Below, in pieces: positions 39,901-48,748 of a DNA stretch of 64,000 nt (positions within the stretch are counted from its first letter, which is position 1; the number at the start of each line of letters is the position of its first letter). Origin of the DNA: Streptomyces buecherae. GTDB taxonomy: Bacteria; Actinomycetota; Actinomycetes; Streptomycetales; Streptomycetaceae. The notes under the pieces were generated by a model that was not told where the DNA came from, searched no databases, and saw only the letters and a program-made list of their open reading frames with translations. A program made the position numbers and the translations under genes. The stretch is from contig NZ_CP060404.1 of assembly GCF_014295035.1 (NCBI RefSeq), forward strand, positions 2,072,501-2,136,500, given 5' to 3'.

Positions 39901-40098
39901 CGGCGCCGCGGGCTTGCCAGCGGAACGGCCGGAACCGTTGCCCTGCTGGAAAGCGTCAGTCAACTTGCGCACAACCGGCGCCTCGATCGTCGAGGACGCT
40001 GAACGTACGAATTCACCGAGTTCAGTGAGCTTGGCCATGACGACCTTGCTCTCGACGCCGAACTCCTTAGCGAGTTCGTATACCCGGACCTTAGCCAC
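36976..40098 (-). CDS. infB: Translation initiation factor IF-2
   Basis: A 1,040-residue IF-2, the GTPase that brings initiator tRNA to the 30S subunit. An N-terminal IF2-N helix domain ([20 protein letters not shown]) is followed by some 400 residues of Pro/Gly/Arg linker. The G domain begins with GHVDHGKT at about 542-549 and has the NKID motif. Domains II to IV complete the protein. The GTG at 40098 behind AAAGGAG is chosen over nine extra upstream codons. Part of the linker is encoded by a DNA tandem repeat (about 38966-39115). Confidence 0.97.
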   Translation of the reverse strand: MAKVRVYELAKEFGVESKVVMAKLTELGEFVRSASSTIEAPVVRKLTDAFQQGNGSGRSAGKPAAPRKASPAKPSAPSPQAARPAAPKAPAPGPKPASSGPAGNTGAAPTPGPRPTPGPKSPAPTPASAPRPGPAPAAPSAPAQPEFTAPPAAPAASPKPSGAKPGATPGPRPSARPTTPGQGGGQGQGGGRSGAPRPGGQGGAPRPGGRPSGPRPGNNPFTSGGSTGMSRPQAPRPGGPRPGPGGQSQGGPRPQGGGQGGHAGPRPGPSGARPSPGGMPRPQSGPGGAPRPGGGPGGPGGNRPNPGMMPQRPAAGPRPGPGGGGRGPGGAGRPGGGGGAGRPGGGGGFAGRPGGGGGAGRPGGGGGFAGRPGGGGGGGGFGGRPGFGGRPGGPGGRGGTQGAFGRPGGPARRGRKSKRQRRQEYEAMQAPSVGGVMLPRGNGQTVRLSRGASLTDFAEKINANPASLVAVMLNLGEMVTATQSVSDETLQLLADEMNYNVEIVSPEEEDRELLESFDIEFGENEGGEDMLVARPPVVTVMGHVDHGKTRLLDAIRKTNVVAGEAGGITQHIGAYQVSTEVNNEERKITFIDTPGHEAFTAMRARGAKSTDIAILVVAANDGVMPQTIEALNHAKAADVPIVVAVNKIDVEGADPTKVRGQLTEFGLVAEEYGGDTMFVDISARQGLNIDQLLEAVVLTADASLDLRANAEQDAQGIAIEAHLDRGRGAVATVLVQRGTLRVGDTMVAGDAYGRVRAMLDDTGAQLEEAGPSTPVLVLGLTNVPGAGDNFLVVDEDRTARQIAEKRAARERNAAFAKRTRRVSLEDLDKVLKAGEVQQLNLIIKGDASGSVEALESSLLQLDVGEEVDLRVLHRGVGAVTETDIDLAAGSDAIVIGFNVRAEGRATSAAEREGVDVRYYSVIYQVIEEIEAALKGMLKPEYEEVELGTAEIREVFRSSKLGNIAGVLIRSGEVKRNTKARLLRDGKVVAENLNIEGLRRFKDDVTEIREGFEGGINLGNFNDIKVDDVIATYEMREKPRG
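38966..39115 (-). repeat. Minisatellite inside the infB linker
   Basis: DNA encoding alternating blocks [14 protein letters not shown] and [11 protein letters not shown] repeats with a period near 66 bases, at high identity over about two copies. It lies wholly within the disordered Gly/Arg linker, so copy number can change without breaking the frame. Confidence 0.75.
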
Positions 40099-40150
40099 AT
40101 CGCTCCTTTTAGGTCCGGGGTTCACCGCCGGACCGTCGCTACTTCATGGG

Positions 40151-40183
40151 CGTACTCATCGCGTACTCATCGAGTGCTCATCG
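40151..40183 (-). repeat. Three 11-bp direct repeats upstream of infB
   Basis: CGTACTCATCG at 40151-40161 and 40162-40172, then AGTGCTCATCG at 40173-40183, in perfect tandem register. They lie 53-85 bases upstream of the infB start in the ylxR-infB gap. On the coding strand the unit reads CGATGAGTACG. They could be a leader structure or a protein site. Confidence 0.75.
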
Positions 40184-40251
40184 CAATCTCGACCTACTTC
40201 CAACTCGCGAGGTACCTGACCGCACGGTGTCCCGTGCCGTTCTTCCAACTC

Positions 40252-40530
40252 TTACGGTGTTACCTGCTCGACGTAGCTCCGCAAAGCGGTCGTGTCGAGC
40301 GGGCCCTGGGCCCGGAAGGCCCTGGGAAACGCCCGGCGGCGAACCGCCAGGTCGTGACAGACCAGTGTCGGGTGCACATACGCACCCCGGCCGGGCAGCG
40401 TACCGCGCTGATCGGGGACACAGTCGCCCTCGACCATCACGATGCGCAGTAGATCGCCCTTTACCGCACGCTCCCGACATCCCACACAGGTTCGTTCAGG
40501 GCATGCGCTGACGCGCGTCCGGCCAGACAC
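40252..40530 (-). CDS. ylxR: YlxR family RNA-binding protein (DUF448)
   Basis: A 92-residue YlxR. It carries the family signatures RTCVGCRERAVKGDLLRIV and GRGAYVHP. The family lies between nusA and infB in many bacteria and is proposed to bind RNA. The GTG at 40530 (VSGRTRVSACPE) is used, though the ribosome binding site before it is weak. Unusually, nusA lies 916 bases upstream rather than directly adjacent, with heptamer array 6 in between. Confidence 0.94.
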   Translation of the reverse strand: MSGRTRVSACPERTCVGCRERAVKGDLLRIVMVEGDCVPDQRGTLPGRGAYVHPTLVCHDLAVRRRAFPRAFRAQGPLDTTALRSYVEQVTP

Positions 40531-40693
40531 TGTTTTAGTCTACCTCCCCGCGTCGACCCCACCCGTTTAGGGCAACGATCGAACGGTCGTCGTTATGCCG
40601 CTTCACTGAGCCCATCGCCCACCCGACGACGACTCCGCGTTCACGGTGCCGCACAGCGCGCGACAACCCGCGCCCACCCAACACGGCCGGCGC

Positions 40694-40866
40694 CCCCGTG
40701 CCCCGTGCCCCGTGCCCCGTGCCCCGTGCCCCGTGCCCCGTGCCCCGTGCCCCCAGGCAGGATCGCCGCTCCGTGCTCCGTGCTCCGTGCTCCGTGCTCC
40801 GTGCTCCGTGCTCCGTGCTCCGTGCTCCGTGCTCCGTGCTCCGTGCTCCGTGCTCCGTGCTCCGTG
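40694..40866 (+). repeat. Heptamer array 6, full composite form (8 + 14 units)
   Basis: Eight perfect CCCCGTG units (40694-40749) are followed by CCCCCA, the linker GGCAGGATCGCCGC (40756-40769) and 14 perfect CTCCGTG units (40769-40866). The flank GGATGGTGCCGCGG follows at 40875-40888. Array 11 repeats the same plan, including the flank. Confidence 0.95.
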
Positions 40867-41417
40867 CTCCGGCGGGATGGTGCCGCGGTGCGGAGGAAGG
40901 TGGGCGGCGGGTGTCGCATGCCTCAGGGGCGGCGGGCCCCGGGGCTTCAAGAGGTGCCGGGGCCTCGGGCTCCACGCTCTTGGCGGGGCCCACGCGGAGG
41001 GTCGTCACGCGGTGACGCGACGCTGGGTCGCCCCGCCCCAGCGTTCGACCCCGCCGTGCTCACGCCCGCTGGCCGCTGACCTTGCGGGCCGCTGGCTTCG
41101 CCAGGTGGCCCACTCGGCGAACGTGACGGATGACTCCCGGAGGGGCGCACGCTCGCGGGCACGCGAGCGGGGCCGGACTGCTCCGCTGCCGTTGGCTGGC
41201 GGCCTCGGTTCCGGGGCTTGTCCTCCAGCCTCTGCGCCGTACGCACCGGCGCTACGTTCCACACCGGCCCCGCCACGGCAGCGGAGCGCTCGGTATCCGT
41301 GCGCCAGCCGGCCCGCTCCGTGGCGCATGACACACGAGCGGCGTGCGCCGCACGCCACCCGTACAAGCTCGTACGCCCCCGCGCGGGCCCGCAGCCTCTG
41401 TACGGGCCCCGCGCGCT

Positions 41418-41443
41418 CCGTACCCGCGCAGCCGCGGGTACGG
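41418..41443 (-). terminator. 11-bp perfect hairpin directly after nusA
   Basis: CCGTACCCGCG (41418-41428) pairs with CGCGGGTACGG (41433-41443) around CAGC, starting three bases after the nusA stop. It suggests that at least part of nusA transcription ends here rather than running on to ylxR-infB. Confidence 0.7.
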
Positions 41444-41446
41444 GGC

Positions 41447-42451
41447 TCAGCCCTGGCCGGCCGGCTGCTGCTCGGTGTCGGGGCGGATGTCGATGCGCCA
41501 ACCCGTGAGACGCGCGGCGAGGCGGGCGTTCTGGCCCTCCTTGCCGATGGCGAGCGAGAGCTGGTAGTCCGGCACCGTCACGCGCGCGGAGCGCGCCGAC
41601 AGGTCCACGACCTCCACCTTGCTGACCCGGGCCGGCGACAGCGCGTTGGCCACCAGTTCGGCCGGGTCGTCCGACCAGTCGACGATGTCGATCTTCTCGC
41701 CGTGCAGCTCGGCCATCACGTTGCGCACCCGCCCGCCCATCGGGCCGATGCAGGCGCCCTTGGCGTTGAGACCGGAGCGGGTGGAGCGTACGGCGATCTT
41801 CGTACGGTGCCCCGCCTCACGCGCGATGGCCGCGATCTCCACCGAGCCGTCGGCGATCTCCGGCACCTCCAGCGCGAATAGCTTGCGCACGAGGTTGGGG
41901 TGGGTCCGCGAGAGCGTGACCGACGGACCGCGCACGCCCTTGGCCACCCGAACGACGTAGGTGCGCAGGCGGGTGCCGTGGGTGTACTCCTCGCCGGGGA
42001 CCTGCTCCTGCACCGGCAGGATGGCCTCCAGCTTGCCGATGTCCACCAGCACGTTCTTGGGGTCCTTGCCCTGCTGGACGATGCCCGCGACGACGTCGCC
42101 CTCGCGCCCCGCGTACTCGCCGAAGGTCACCTCTTCCTCGGCGTCCCGCAGGCGCTGCAGGATGACCTGCTTGGCGGTCGTCGCGGCGATCCGTCCGAAC
42201 CCGGAGGGCGTGTCGTCGAACTCCTGGGGCTCGGCGCCCTCCTGGGCGTCTTCCAGGTCGGCGGCGTCTTCCTTCGCCCACACCGTCACGTGACCGGTCT
42301 GTCGATCCAGCTCAACGCGCGCCTGCCGGCGGCTGCCCTCGGTGCGGTGGTACGCGATGAGGAGGGCCGCCTCGATCGCCTCGACCAGCAGGTCGAACGA
42401 AATCTCCTTCTCCCGCACCAGACCCCGCAGGGCACTCATGTCGATGTCCAC
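41447..42451 (-). CDS. nusA: Transcription termination/antitermination factor NusA
   Basis: A 334-residue NusA that binds RNA polymerase and nascent RNA to control pausing, termination and antitermination. The N-terminal domain ([20 protein letters not shown]) is followed by S1 ([11 protein letters not shown]), KH1 ([20 protein letters not shown]) and KH2 ([19 protein letters not shown]). It lacks the C-terminal acidic repeats of the E. coli protein, as is normal in actinobacteria. Only two bases separate it from the rimP stop. Confidence 0.97.
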   Translation of the reverse strand: MDIDMSALRGLVREKEISFDLLVEAIEAALLIAYHRTEGSRRQARVELDRQTGHVTVWAKEDAADLEDAQEGAEPQEFDDTPSGFGRIAATTAKQVILQRLRDAEEEVTFGEYAGREGDVVAGIVQQGKDPKNVLVDIGKLEAILPVQEQVPGEEYTHGTRLRTYVVRVAKGVRGPSVTLSRTHPNLVRKLFALEVPEIADGSVEIAAIAREAGHRTKIAVRSTRSGLNAKGACIGPMGGRVRNVMAELHGEKIDIVDWSDDPAELVANALSPARVSKVEVVDLSARSARVTVPDYQLSLAIGKEGQNARLAARLTGWRIDIRPDTEQQPAGQG

Positions 42452-42453
42452 GG

Positions 42454-42969
42454 CTACGCCTCCTCTTGGCTCTCGTCGTTCTGCTTCTCACTGGCCTTGC
42501 GATTGAACTCGATCTCCACCCGTGCCTTGGAGATCTCGCTGAAGGCGAGACGGCGCTCCGTGGGCTTGCGACCCTTCACACCCGGGACCTCCAGGTCGAG
42601 CCCGTCGTCGTCGACCGCGACGATCCGGGCGAGTAGTTCCCCGCCCTCGACGAGCTGTGCCTTCATGAGGCGACCTGTGGCGCGGCGGTAGTGGCGCGGC
42701 TCGGTCAACGGCCGGTCGGCACCGGGCGAGGTGACCTCGAGGACGTACGGTGCGCCGCCCATAACGTCCGTTTCATCGAGGGTCTGCGAGACCGCTCGGC
42801 TCAACTCCGCACACGCGTCCAACTGCACGCCGTCGTCGGAGTCCACCACGATACGGAGCACGCGCCGCTTCCCGGCCGGGGTCACCTCGATCTCTTCCAG
42901 ATCCAGGTCCCGCGCGCTGACAAGCGGTGTCAGCAGTCCGCGCAGCCTCTCGCTCTGGGTGGTGCTCAT
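42454..42969 (-). CDS. rimP: Ribosome maturation factor RimP
   Basis: A 171-residue RimP, which helps assemble the 30S subunit. Visible marks are [27 protein letters not shown] and [21 protein letters not shown]. The ATG at 42969 has GAGGAG nine bases upstream. The longer frame to 43167 overlaps the divergent promoter region and is not family-like. It is the first gene of the rimP-nusA unit and is divergent from the lipoprotein gene. Confidence 0.96.
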   Translation of the reverse strand: MSTTQSERLRGLLTPLVSARDLDLEEIEVTPAGKRRVLRIVVDSDDGVQLDACAELSRAVSQTLDETDVMGGAPYVLEVTSPGADRPLTEPRHYRRATGRLMKAQLVEGGELLARIVAVDDDGLDLEVPGVKGRKPTERRLAFSEISKARVEIEFNRKASEKQNDESQEEA

Positions 42970-43176
42970 CCGGGTGACTCCTCGGCCGCGTGTGCTGTTG
43001 TGGGAACGTCGCGTGTCAGACCAGAGCCTAGCTGTTCCGGCGACGGGCTGACGATTCGGCAGTCGCGTCGCGCCCCGTCCCCGTGGCGCGGGCCGTACGG
43101 GGCGGCCCGCGGCGGGGGCAGCGCCACTCCGGCGCGCGTGATGGGTACGCTCGCCTGCGGTGATCACGAGCAGGGG

Positions 43177-43737
43177 ATGAGGAACGTGCCGCTCACGAGA
43201 ACAGCGTCAGGCCCCACGGGTCCGCGCAGACGCAGCCTGCTCGCTCTCGCCGGCGGCTCGGTCGGAGCCGCCGGCGTCGGGGCGTTGCTGGCCGGCTGCA
43301 CCGACGGCGCCGGCGACGGGGCCGACTCGGACGGGCGTGCCTCGGCCGACGAACGCGTGCGCAGCGAGGCGGCCCGGGGTTCGCTCGCCCTGCTCGCGCA
43401 CTACGACGCGACCATCACGACACACCCCGCCCTGGCCAACCGGCTCTGCCCGCTCCGCAGCGAAGTGGCTCGACACGCCGAGGCGTTCGGGTCACCCCCG
43501 CCATCGGCTTCCGCGTCCCCCTCGGCCACTCACGAAGGCAGCGGCCCGCGCCGCACCGTCGAGGTGCCCCGGGACGCCCGCAAGGCGCTGACCGCACTGG
43601 CCACGGCGGAGCGCCGGACGGCGGACGCGCGCACGACGGCTCTCGCCACCGCCTCACCCGAACTCGCCCGACTCCTCGCCTCCGTAGCCGCCAGCGGCGC
43701 GGCTCACGCCTACCTGCTGGCGGAGAGCCGCACGTGA
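43177..43737 (+). CDS. Putative lipoprotein with twin-arginine signal
   Basis: A protein of about 186 residues. The start carries a Tat-like signal (RRRSLLALAGGSVGAAGVG) and a lipobox ALLAGC, so the mature protein should be lipidated at that cysteine and held on the outer face of the membrane. The rest is helical and Ala-rich (DERVRSEAARGSLALLAHYD, TALATASPELARLLASVAAS), resembling the ferritin-like/DUF4439 neighbours. ATG at 43177 or GTG at 43186 could be the start. It is followed by the DUF4439-like gene in the same direction. Confidence 0.85.
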   Translation: MRNVPLTRTASGPTGPRRRSLLALAGGSVGAAGVGALLAGCTDGAGDGADSDGRASADERVRSEAARGSLALLAHYDATITTHPALANRLCPLRSEVARHAEAFGSPPPSASASPSATHEGSGPRRTVEVPRDARKALTALATAERRTADARTTALATASPELARLLASVAASGAAHAYLLAESRT

Positions 43738-43876
43738 GCCCTCGGAGCGGAGCGCCTCGTCGGGTGGGGTCGGGGCGGCCAGTCCCTCGCCCGCACCGTA
43801 CGTGCGCCACGGAGCGCGGGGCGGGGCGTGTGGGCGCGAGCGTGGGGCATGGGGCGTGCGAGACCACCGGGGTGGG

Positions 43877-43932
43877 CACGGGGCACGGGGCACGGGGCAC
43901 GGGGCACGGGGCACGGGGCACGGGGCACGGGG
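43877..43932 (+). repeat. Heptamer array 7 (8 perfect CACGGGG units)
   Basis: Eight perfect CACGGGG units in the 286-base gap between the lipoprotein and the ferritin-like gene. The G-rich strand is the coding strand of both flanking genes. Confidence 0.95.
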
Positions 43933-44023
43933 CACCCGACGATGACGGGCTGACGTGCTGCACCGCAAGGCAGGGACCAGACGAACCGCGCAGCGGACGG
44001 GACATGGCAGAAAGGTCGCCCAT

Positions 44024-44596
44024 ATGAGCCATATGAGCAGGGCCCGGCAGCGTATGGCGAACGCCGGAGGCGTCGACAGCGCCAAGGCCGCCGAAGGCAG
44101 CGCGCGCGAACAGGGGCACGACACCCCGGCGGAGCCCACGCTGCGGGCTACGCAGGCGGCCCTGGCAGCCGAACACGCTGCCGTCTACGGGTACGGCGTG
44201 GTCGGTGGTCGCATCGAGGACCAGCGGCTGCCCGAGGCACGCGAGGGCCTGACCGCCCACCGGGCACGCCGGGACGCCCTGGAACGCGCTGTGCGAGCCC
44301 TCAGGGGCGAGCCCGTCAGCTCCGCGGCCGCATACGCCCTGCCCTTCCCCGTACCGGATGCCGCCGCGGCAGCCCGGCTCGCGGGCGAGATCGAAGCCCG
44401 ACTCTGCTCCGTCTACGCCGACCTGGTCCGGTCCGCCGAAGGCGGGGCGCGCCGGGAAGCCGCCGCCGCACTGCGCGAGGCAGCGGTGCGGGCGGTGCGC
44501 TGGCGCGGCAGCAGCGTAACCTTCCCTGGGCTCACCGAACGGACCGCCGGCAGCGCCCCCTCAACCGCCGCGAGCGACGTAGCCGACGCGCTGTGA
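44024..44596 (+). CDS. Ferritin-like (DUF4439) protein
   Basis: A 190-residue, all-helical protein. The recognisable core is TLRATQAALAAEHAAVYGYGVVGGR, then RARRDALERAVRAL and YALPFPVPDAAAAARLAGEIE, as in DUF4439 proteins of the ferritin-like superfamily. Few obvious metal-binding carboxylates are conserved, so iron storage cannot be claimed. The ATG at 44024 is used, with GAAAGG upstream; an in-frame ATG three codons later is possible. It is flanked on both sides by heptamer arrays of eight units each. Confidence 0.83.
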   Translation: MSHMSRARQRMANAGGVDSAKAAEGSAREQGHDTPAEPTLRATQAALAAEHAAVYGYGVVGGRIEDQRLPEAREGLTAHRARRDALERAVRALRGEPVSSAAAYALPFPVPDAAAAARLAGEIEARLCSVYADLVRSAEGGARREAAAALREAAVRAVRWRGSSVTFPGLTERTAGSAPSTAASDVADAL

Positions 44597-44752
44597 GGCA
44601 CCACTCAGCAGCCACCGGCCGGGTGAGAGCGGCGAGGCCCAGAACGCGTGAGGGCATGCTGTCGCGGTGCACGAAGCGACCGTCCCGGCCCCGCTGGAAC
44701 ACGGAGCACGCCGGCTCCGCGCCCGCCATCCGGCCACGGCGCCGCCGCCCCG

Positions 44753-44808
44753 CACGGGGCACGGGGCACGGGGCACGGGGCACGGGGCACGGGGCACGGG
44801 GCACGGGG
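44753..44808 (+). repeat. Heptamer array 8 (8 perfect CACGGGG units)
   Basis: Eight perfect CACGGGG units in the 413-base gap between the ferritin-like and kinase-fold genes. It has the same unit, copy number and orientation as array 7, 876 bases away. No gene is seen in the gap. Confidence 0.95.
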
Positions 44809-45009
44809 CAGGCTAGTCGGCGGTGAGGGGGAGCAGGTGCGGGGGCGGGAGTGTCCGTGTGGCGCGCGTGCACGGCGCGGTCCGCGCAGCGGGGCAGACT
44901 GTCGCCGCGTGATCGCGGGGCGCACTGGGTCGGCGGGGCGGCTCGTACGCGGCACCGCCAGGTACTCGTGACGCGGTACCGCCAGGTAACGGAAAGGGAC
45001 AGCTCGGCA

Positions 45010-45960
45010 ATGGCAACAGCACCGCACGAGGGCGATTCGGAGCCCACGGGGGTTCCGGTGGAACCGCCGCAACGCCTGGTCCGCGCTGTTCAGGCCGAAC
45101 ACGGCGCGGCGGGCCAGGCCTGGCTGGCGACCGTACCCGAGCGCGTCGAGGGCCTGCTCGACCGCTGGAAGCTGACCGTCGAACGGGTCTGGACACCGGG
45201 TGGCCGCGGGAGCCTGCTGGTGCTGGTGCACCAGGCCGACGGGGCCCCGGCCGTGCTGAAACTCGGCGCGCACACGGAGCGCGTGGAGCGTGAGGGCGCC
45301 GCACTCGTCCACTGGGGCGGCTCCGGCGCCGTACGGGTCCTGCGGAGCGAGTCCCCCGAGGGCGCTCTGCTGCTCGAGCGGCTGCACGGCGAGGTGAGTC
45401 TGCGCTCCCTTCCGGAGCCGAAGTCCATGCTGGAGGCGGCCGAAACGGTTCGGCGCTTGTGGGTGCCGCCGCCGACGGGGCATGCGTTCCCGTCCGTCTC
45501 CGACCACACGGCCGACCAGGCCGCGGCGCTACGCGCATCACGCGACCAGTCGTGGGCAGCCGACGTCGGGCCACTGATCGACGAAGCCCTCGCGGTGCAC
45601 GCCGAACTCGTCGCCACTTCGTCCGAGACGCTGCTGCTGCACGGCGCCTACCGGCAGGGCAAGGTACTCGCCGGCGATCGGGCCCCGTGGCTCGCGGTCG
45701 CGCCCGAACCGGTGGTCGGGGAGCGCGCGTACGACCTGGCCTGGCTGGCTCGGGACCGTCTCGACACCCTGATCGCCCTCCCCGGCGCCTCCAACGCCGC
45801 CCGCCGGCGTGTCAACAAGCTCGCCGACTCGCTGGAGCTGGACCGGGACCGTCTGCGCGGCTGGGCGCTGTTCCGCTCCGTAACCGCCGGCGTACGGCGT
45901 CTGTCCCGGGGCGAGCGCGACGAAGGGGAGCTGTTGCTGGAGTTCGCGGGTTGGCTGTAG
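45010..45960 (+). CDS. Aminoglycoside phosphotransferase-fold protein, probable pseudokinase
   Basis: A 316-residue protein of the APH(6)/hydroxyurea phosphotransferase fold (Pfam APH_6_hur). The N-lobe lysine (AVLKLG, Lys84) and the late motif VVGERAYDLAWL are present. The catalytic loop, normally HGDLHPGN, is HGAYRQGK at residues 211-218, and the metal-binding Asp of the usual IDPKP motif is alanine in LAVAPEP (about 231). Loss of both aspartates argues against kinase activity or drug resistance. I recall similar substitutions in other streptomycete homologues at this locus. It is convergent with proS. Confidence 0.85.
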   Translation: MATAPHEGDSEPTGVPVEPPQRLVRAVQAEHGAAGQAWLATVPERVEGLLDRWKLTVERVWTPGGRGSLLVLVHQADGAPAVLKLGAHTERVEREGAALVHWGGSGAVRVLRSESPEGALLLERLHGEVSLRSLPEPKSMLEAAETVRRLWVPPPTGHAFPSVSDHTADQAAALRASRDQSWAADVGPLIDEALAVHAELVATSSETLLLHGAYRQGKVLAGDRAPWLAVAPEPVVGERAYDLAWLARDRLDTLIALPGASNAARRRVNKLADSLELDRDRLRGWALFRSVTAGVRRLSRGERDEGELLLEFAGWL

Positions 45961-45992
45961 CAGCCTCCCGCTCCGTACCTCCACCGCCCGGT

Positions 45993-46048
45993 GCCCCGTG
46001 CCCCGTGCTCCGTGCTCCGTGCTCCGTACCCGCTGCGGGGCACGGGGC
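45993..46048. terminator. Heptamer array 9 folded as a convergent terminator
   Basis: Two CCCCGTG units (45994-46007), two CTCCGTG units and one CTCCGTA are followed by a reverse-oriented CACGGGG (46041-46047). GCCCCGTGCCCCG (45993-46005) pairs perfectly over 13 bp with 46036-46048. The element lies between the convergent kinase-fold gene and proS, so heptamer units here also form a terminator-like hairpin. Confidence 0.75.
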
Positions 46049-46125
46049 CCGAGCGAGACGGAGCGCACGGGGCGGGCCAGCCGGCGCGGGGAACCCCGCG
46101 GGCGGCAGGCAGGCGTGCGGCGCCG

Positions 46126-47838
46126 TTACGCCGTGAGGCGGGCCACCGCCTCGTCGATGGCAAGCTCCTCACGCTCGCCCGTCCGCCGGTCCTTCAACTC
46201 GACCACGCCGTTCGCCGCCCCGCGCCCGACGACCAGGATGCTCGGCACGCCGATGAGTTCTGCGTCCGTGAACTTCACGCCGGGCGACACCCCGGCCCGG
46301 TCGTCAACGAGCACCCGTACGCCAGCACCGCCCAGTCGCTCGGCGAGTTCGAGCGCGAGTTCGTTCTGCACGGCCTTGCCCGCCGCGACGATATGCACGT
46401 CGGCCGGCGCCACCTCGCGCGGCCAGCACAGCCCGGCCCCGTCGTGGGTCTGCTCCGCGAGCGCCGCCACGGCGCGCGAGACGCCGATGCCGTACGACCC
46501 CATGGTGACCCGCACCGGCTTGCCCTGCTGGCCGAGCACGTCCAGTTCGAAGGCGTCGGCGTACTTCCGTCCGAGCTGGAAGATGTGGCCGATCTCGATG
46601 GCGCGGTCGAGTGTGATGCCGGCGCCGCAGGCGGGGCACGGGTCGCCCGGCTCCACGACGACCACGTCCAGGTACTCGTCCACCTCGAAGTCCCGGCCGC
46701 AGACGACGTTCCGAGCGTGGGTGTCGGCCTTGTTGGCGCCGGTGATCCAGGCCGTGCCCGGGGCGACCCGCGGGTCGGCGATGTAGCGGAACGCCTTGCC
46801 CGCCATGCCCTGCGGGCCGACGTACCCGCGCACCAGGTCGGGCCGGTCGGTGAAGTCCTCGGCCGTGACCAGTTCGACGGTCGCCGGGGCCAGGTGCTCG
46901 CCCAGCTTGCCGAGGTCCACCTCGCGGTCGCCCGGCACTCCGACGGCGACGATCTCGCCGTCCACCTTGACCAACAGGTTCTTGAGCGTCGCGGAGGCGG
47001 ACACCCCGAGGTGCACGGCCAGGGTCTCGATGGTGGGCGTGTCGGGCGTGTCCAACTCCTCGACGGGGCCATGCGCCGCCCCGTCTCCGGCCGACGGTGC
47101 CGCGAAGGTGACGGCCTCCGTGTTGGCCGCGTAGTCGCAGGCGGGGCAGTCCACGAACGTGTCCTCACCGGCCGCCGCCGGCGCCAGGAACTCCTCCGAC
47201 GCCGAACCGCCCATCGCCCCGGAGACCGCCGACACGATCCGGTAGTCCAGGCCCAGGCGCTCGAAGATGCGGGTGTACGCGTCACGGTGCAGCCGGTACG
47301 ACTCGGCCAGGCCCTCGTCCGTGACGTCGAAGGAGTACGAGTCCTTCATCTGGAACTCTCGCCCCCGCAGCACGCCCGAGCGCGGCCTGGCCTCGTCCCG
47401 GTACTTCGTCTGGATCTGGTAGACGATCACCGGCAGGTCCTTGTACGACGTGCACTGGTCCTTGACGGTGAGGGTGAAGATCTCCTCGTGGGTGGGGCCG
47501 AGGAGGTAGTCGGCGCCCTTGCGGTCCTTGAGCCTGAAGAGCAGGTCGCCGTACTCGTCCCAACGCCCACTCGTCTCGTACGCCTCCCGCGGCAGCAGCG
47601 CGGGCAGCAGCACCTCCTGCGCGCCGATCGCGTCCATCTCCTCGCGCACGATGCGCGAAACGTTGTCCAGCACGCGCTTGCCCAGCGGCAGCCAGCTCCA
47701 GATTCCCGCCGCCGTGCGGCGGACGTACCCGGCGCGGACGAGCAGCTTGTGGCTGGCTGTCTCGGCGTCAGCCGGGTCGTCGCGCAGTGTCTTGAGCAGC
47801 ATCGTGGACATGCGCTGGACGTTGACGGCATGGGCCAT
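46126..47838 (-). CDS. proS: Prolyl-tRNA synthetase
   Basis: A 570-residue bacterial-type ProRS (class II). Motif 2 lies in [25 protein letters not shown] and motif 3 in GSYGIGVSR. Between them is the INS editing domain (about residues 230-390), which removes alanine from mischarged tRNA-Pro. GGAGAG precedes the ATG at 47838. It is convergent with the kinase-fold gene, and the 308-base upstream gap holds heptamer array 10. Confidence 0.97.
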   Translation of the reverse strand: MAHAVNVQRMSTMLLKTLRDDPADAETASHKLLVRAGYVRRTAAGIWSWLPLGKRVLDNVSRIVREEMDAIGAQEVLLPALLPREAYETSGRWDEYGDLLFRLKDRKGADYLLGPTHEEIFTLTVKDQCTSYKDLPVIVYQIQTKYRDEARPRSGVLRGREFQMKDSYSFDVTDEGLAESYRLHRDAYTRIFERLGLDYRIVSAVSGAMGGSASEEFLAPAAAGEDTFVDCPACDYAANTEAVTFAAPSAGDGAAHGPVEELDTPDTPTIETLAVHLGVSASATLKNLLVKVDGEIVAVGVPGDREVDLGKLGEHLAPATVELVTAEDFTDRPDLVRGYVGPQGMAGKAFRYIADPRVAPGTAWITGANKADTHARNVVCGRDFEVDEYLDVVVVEPGDPCPACGAGITLDRAIEIGHIFQLGRKYADAFELDVLGQQGKPVRVTMGSYGIGVSRAVAALAEQTHDGAGLCWPREVAPADVHIVAAGKAVQNELALELAERLGGAGVRVLVDDRAGVSPGVKFTDAELIGVPSILVVGRGAANGVVELKDRRTGEREELAIDEAVARLTA

Positions 47839-47942
47839 GGGGATCTCTCCTGCGTGCGAGGTGCGGTGAGCGAGAGGTTAGCCGCAGCGGGTCACACCGA
47901 GGAAACGAGCCGCCGCCCCGAGCCCCCTGGGCAGGGTTACCG

Positions 47943-48023
47943 CCCCGTGCCCCGTGCCCCGTGCCCCGTGCCCCGTGCCCCGTGCCCCGTGCCCCCAGGC
48001 AGGATCGCCGCTCCGTGCTCCGT
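47943..48023 (+). repeat. Heptamer array 10 (7 + 2 units, composite form)
   Basis: Seven perfect CCCCGTG units (47943-47991) are followed by the linker GGCAGGATCGCCGC (47998-48011), then CTCCGTG and CTCCGTA. It is the composite plan of arrays 6 and 11 with the second part almost lost. It lies between the GNAT gene and proS, about 100 bases upstream of the proS start. Confidence 0.93.
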
Positions 48024-48146
48024 ACACCGCGCCCCGGGGCTGTGTCGGCCTCGGTTCCCACCCGATGGTCGCGCTGTGCGCTCCCCTGCCCGCCCCGGAG
48101 CGCTCGGCGATGGGGTCTGGCACGCTCCGCGCGTCCTCGGCGGACG

Positions 48147-48716
48147 CTACCGCCGCCGTAGCGGCAGGTGCGCTCCCATCACGACGTACGGGCTCCGTGC
48201 GCTCGGGAAGTGCACGGGGTGGGCCAGGTCGCGGTAGCCCAGGTCGCGGTAGAGGCCGCGGGCCGGGGTCTCCGCGTCGATCGCGGAGAGGATGCTGCGG
48301 GGCTGGGCGGCCGCGTCGGTCAGCATGGTGATCAGTGCCCGGCCGACGCCGTGCTTCTGGTGGGCCGGATGGACGTGTAGTTCGGTGATGACGAAGGAGT
48401 CGTCCAGCCAGTCCTCGTGGCCCTCGGCTCGGAGGTACGGGGCGACGATCGTGGACCACCAGTAGGAACGGTGGTTCGGCAGGCCGTAAACGAAGCCGAC
48501 CAGGCGGCCGGTCTCGGTGGTGGCCCCGAGGGCACGCGCGCCCGGGGTCGCGAGGTGTCGGAGGACGATGTGGCGCCGCACTCCGATCTCGTCGTCCGTC
48601 AGCCCGAAGGCGAGGGCCTGGACTGCGAGTGCGTCGTCCACGCGAGCCGCGAGGTCGAGTGGCCCGACGGTGACGTCTCGGGGAGCTGAGGGCGGGCTCG
48701 CGGCGGGGTGTGACAT
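48147..48716 (-). CDS. GNAT family acetyltransferase
   Basis: A 189-residue N-acetyltransferase of the GNAT fold. The acetyl-CoA binding region is ELHVHPAHQKHGVGRALITML, with LGYRDL near the end. The N-terminus is elaborated (DALAVQALAFGLTDDEIGVRR). The substrate is unknown. The ATG at 48716 or GTG at 48725 may be used; neither has a clear ribosome binding site. It is 32 bases downstream of the second GNAT gene, so probably in one operon with it. Confidence 0.88.
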   Translation of the reverse strand: MSHPAASPPSAPRDVTVGPLDLAARVDDALAVQALAFGLTDDEIGVRRHIVLRHLATPGARALGATTETGRLVGFVYGLPNHRSYWWSTIVAPYLRAEGHEDWLDDSFVITELHVHPAHQKHGVGRALITMLTDAAAQPRSILSAIDAETPARGLYRDLGYRDLAHPVHFPSARSPYVVMGAHLPLRRR

Positions 48717-48748
48717 GAGCGGCACACTACTGGCCGGCCCAGACGGAG

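Larger units (their letters stand above)
40531..41446. other. Expanded nusA-ylxR gap
   Basis: 916 bases inside what is normally a compact operon. From the nusA side it holds a hairpin (41418-41443), about 450 bases with no recognisable gene, then array 6 and about 160 bases leading to ylxR. Frames in the middle section have no plausible product. Confidence 0.7.

Noticed and set aside
40694..40866. Possible CRISPR array
   Set aside because: The unit is only 7 bp with no unique spacers, and no cas genes are present in the window.
45010..45960. Aminoglycoside resistance gene
   Set aside because: The fold matches, but the catalytic and metal-binding aspartates are missing, so phosphotransfer is unlikely.
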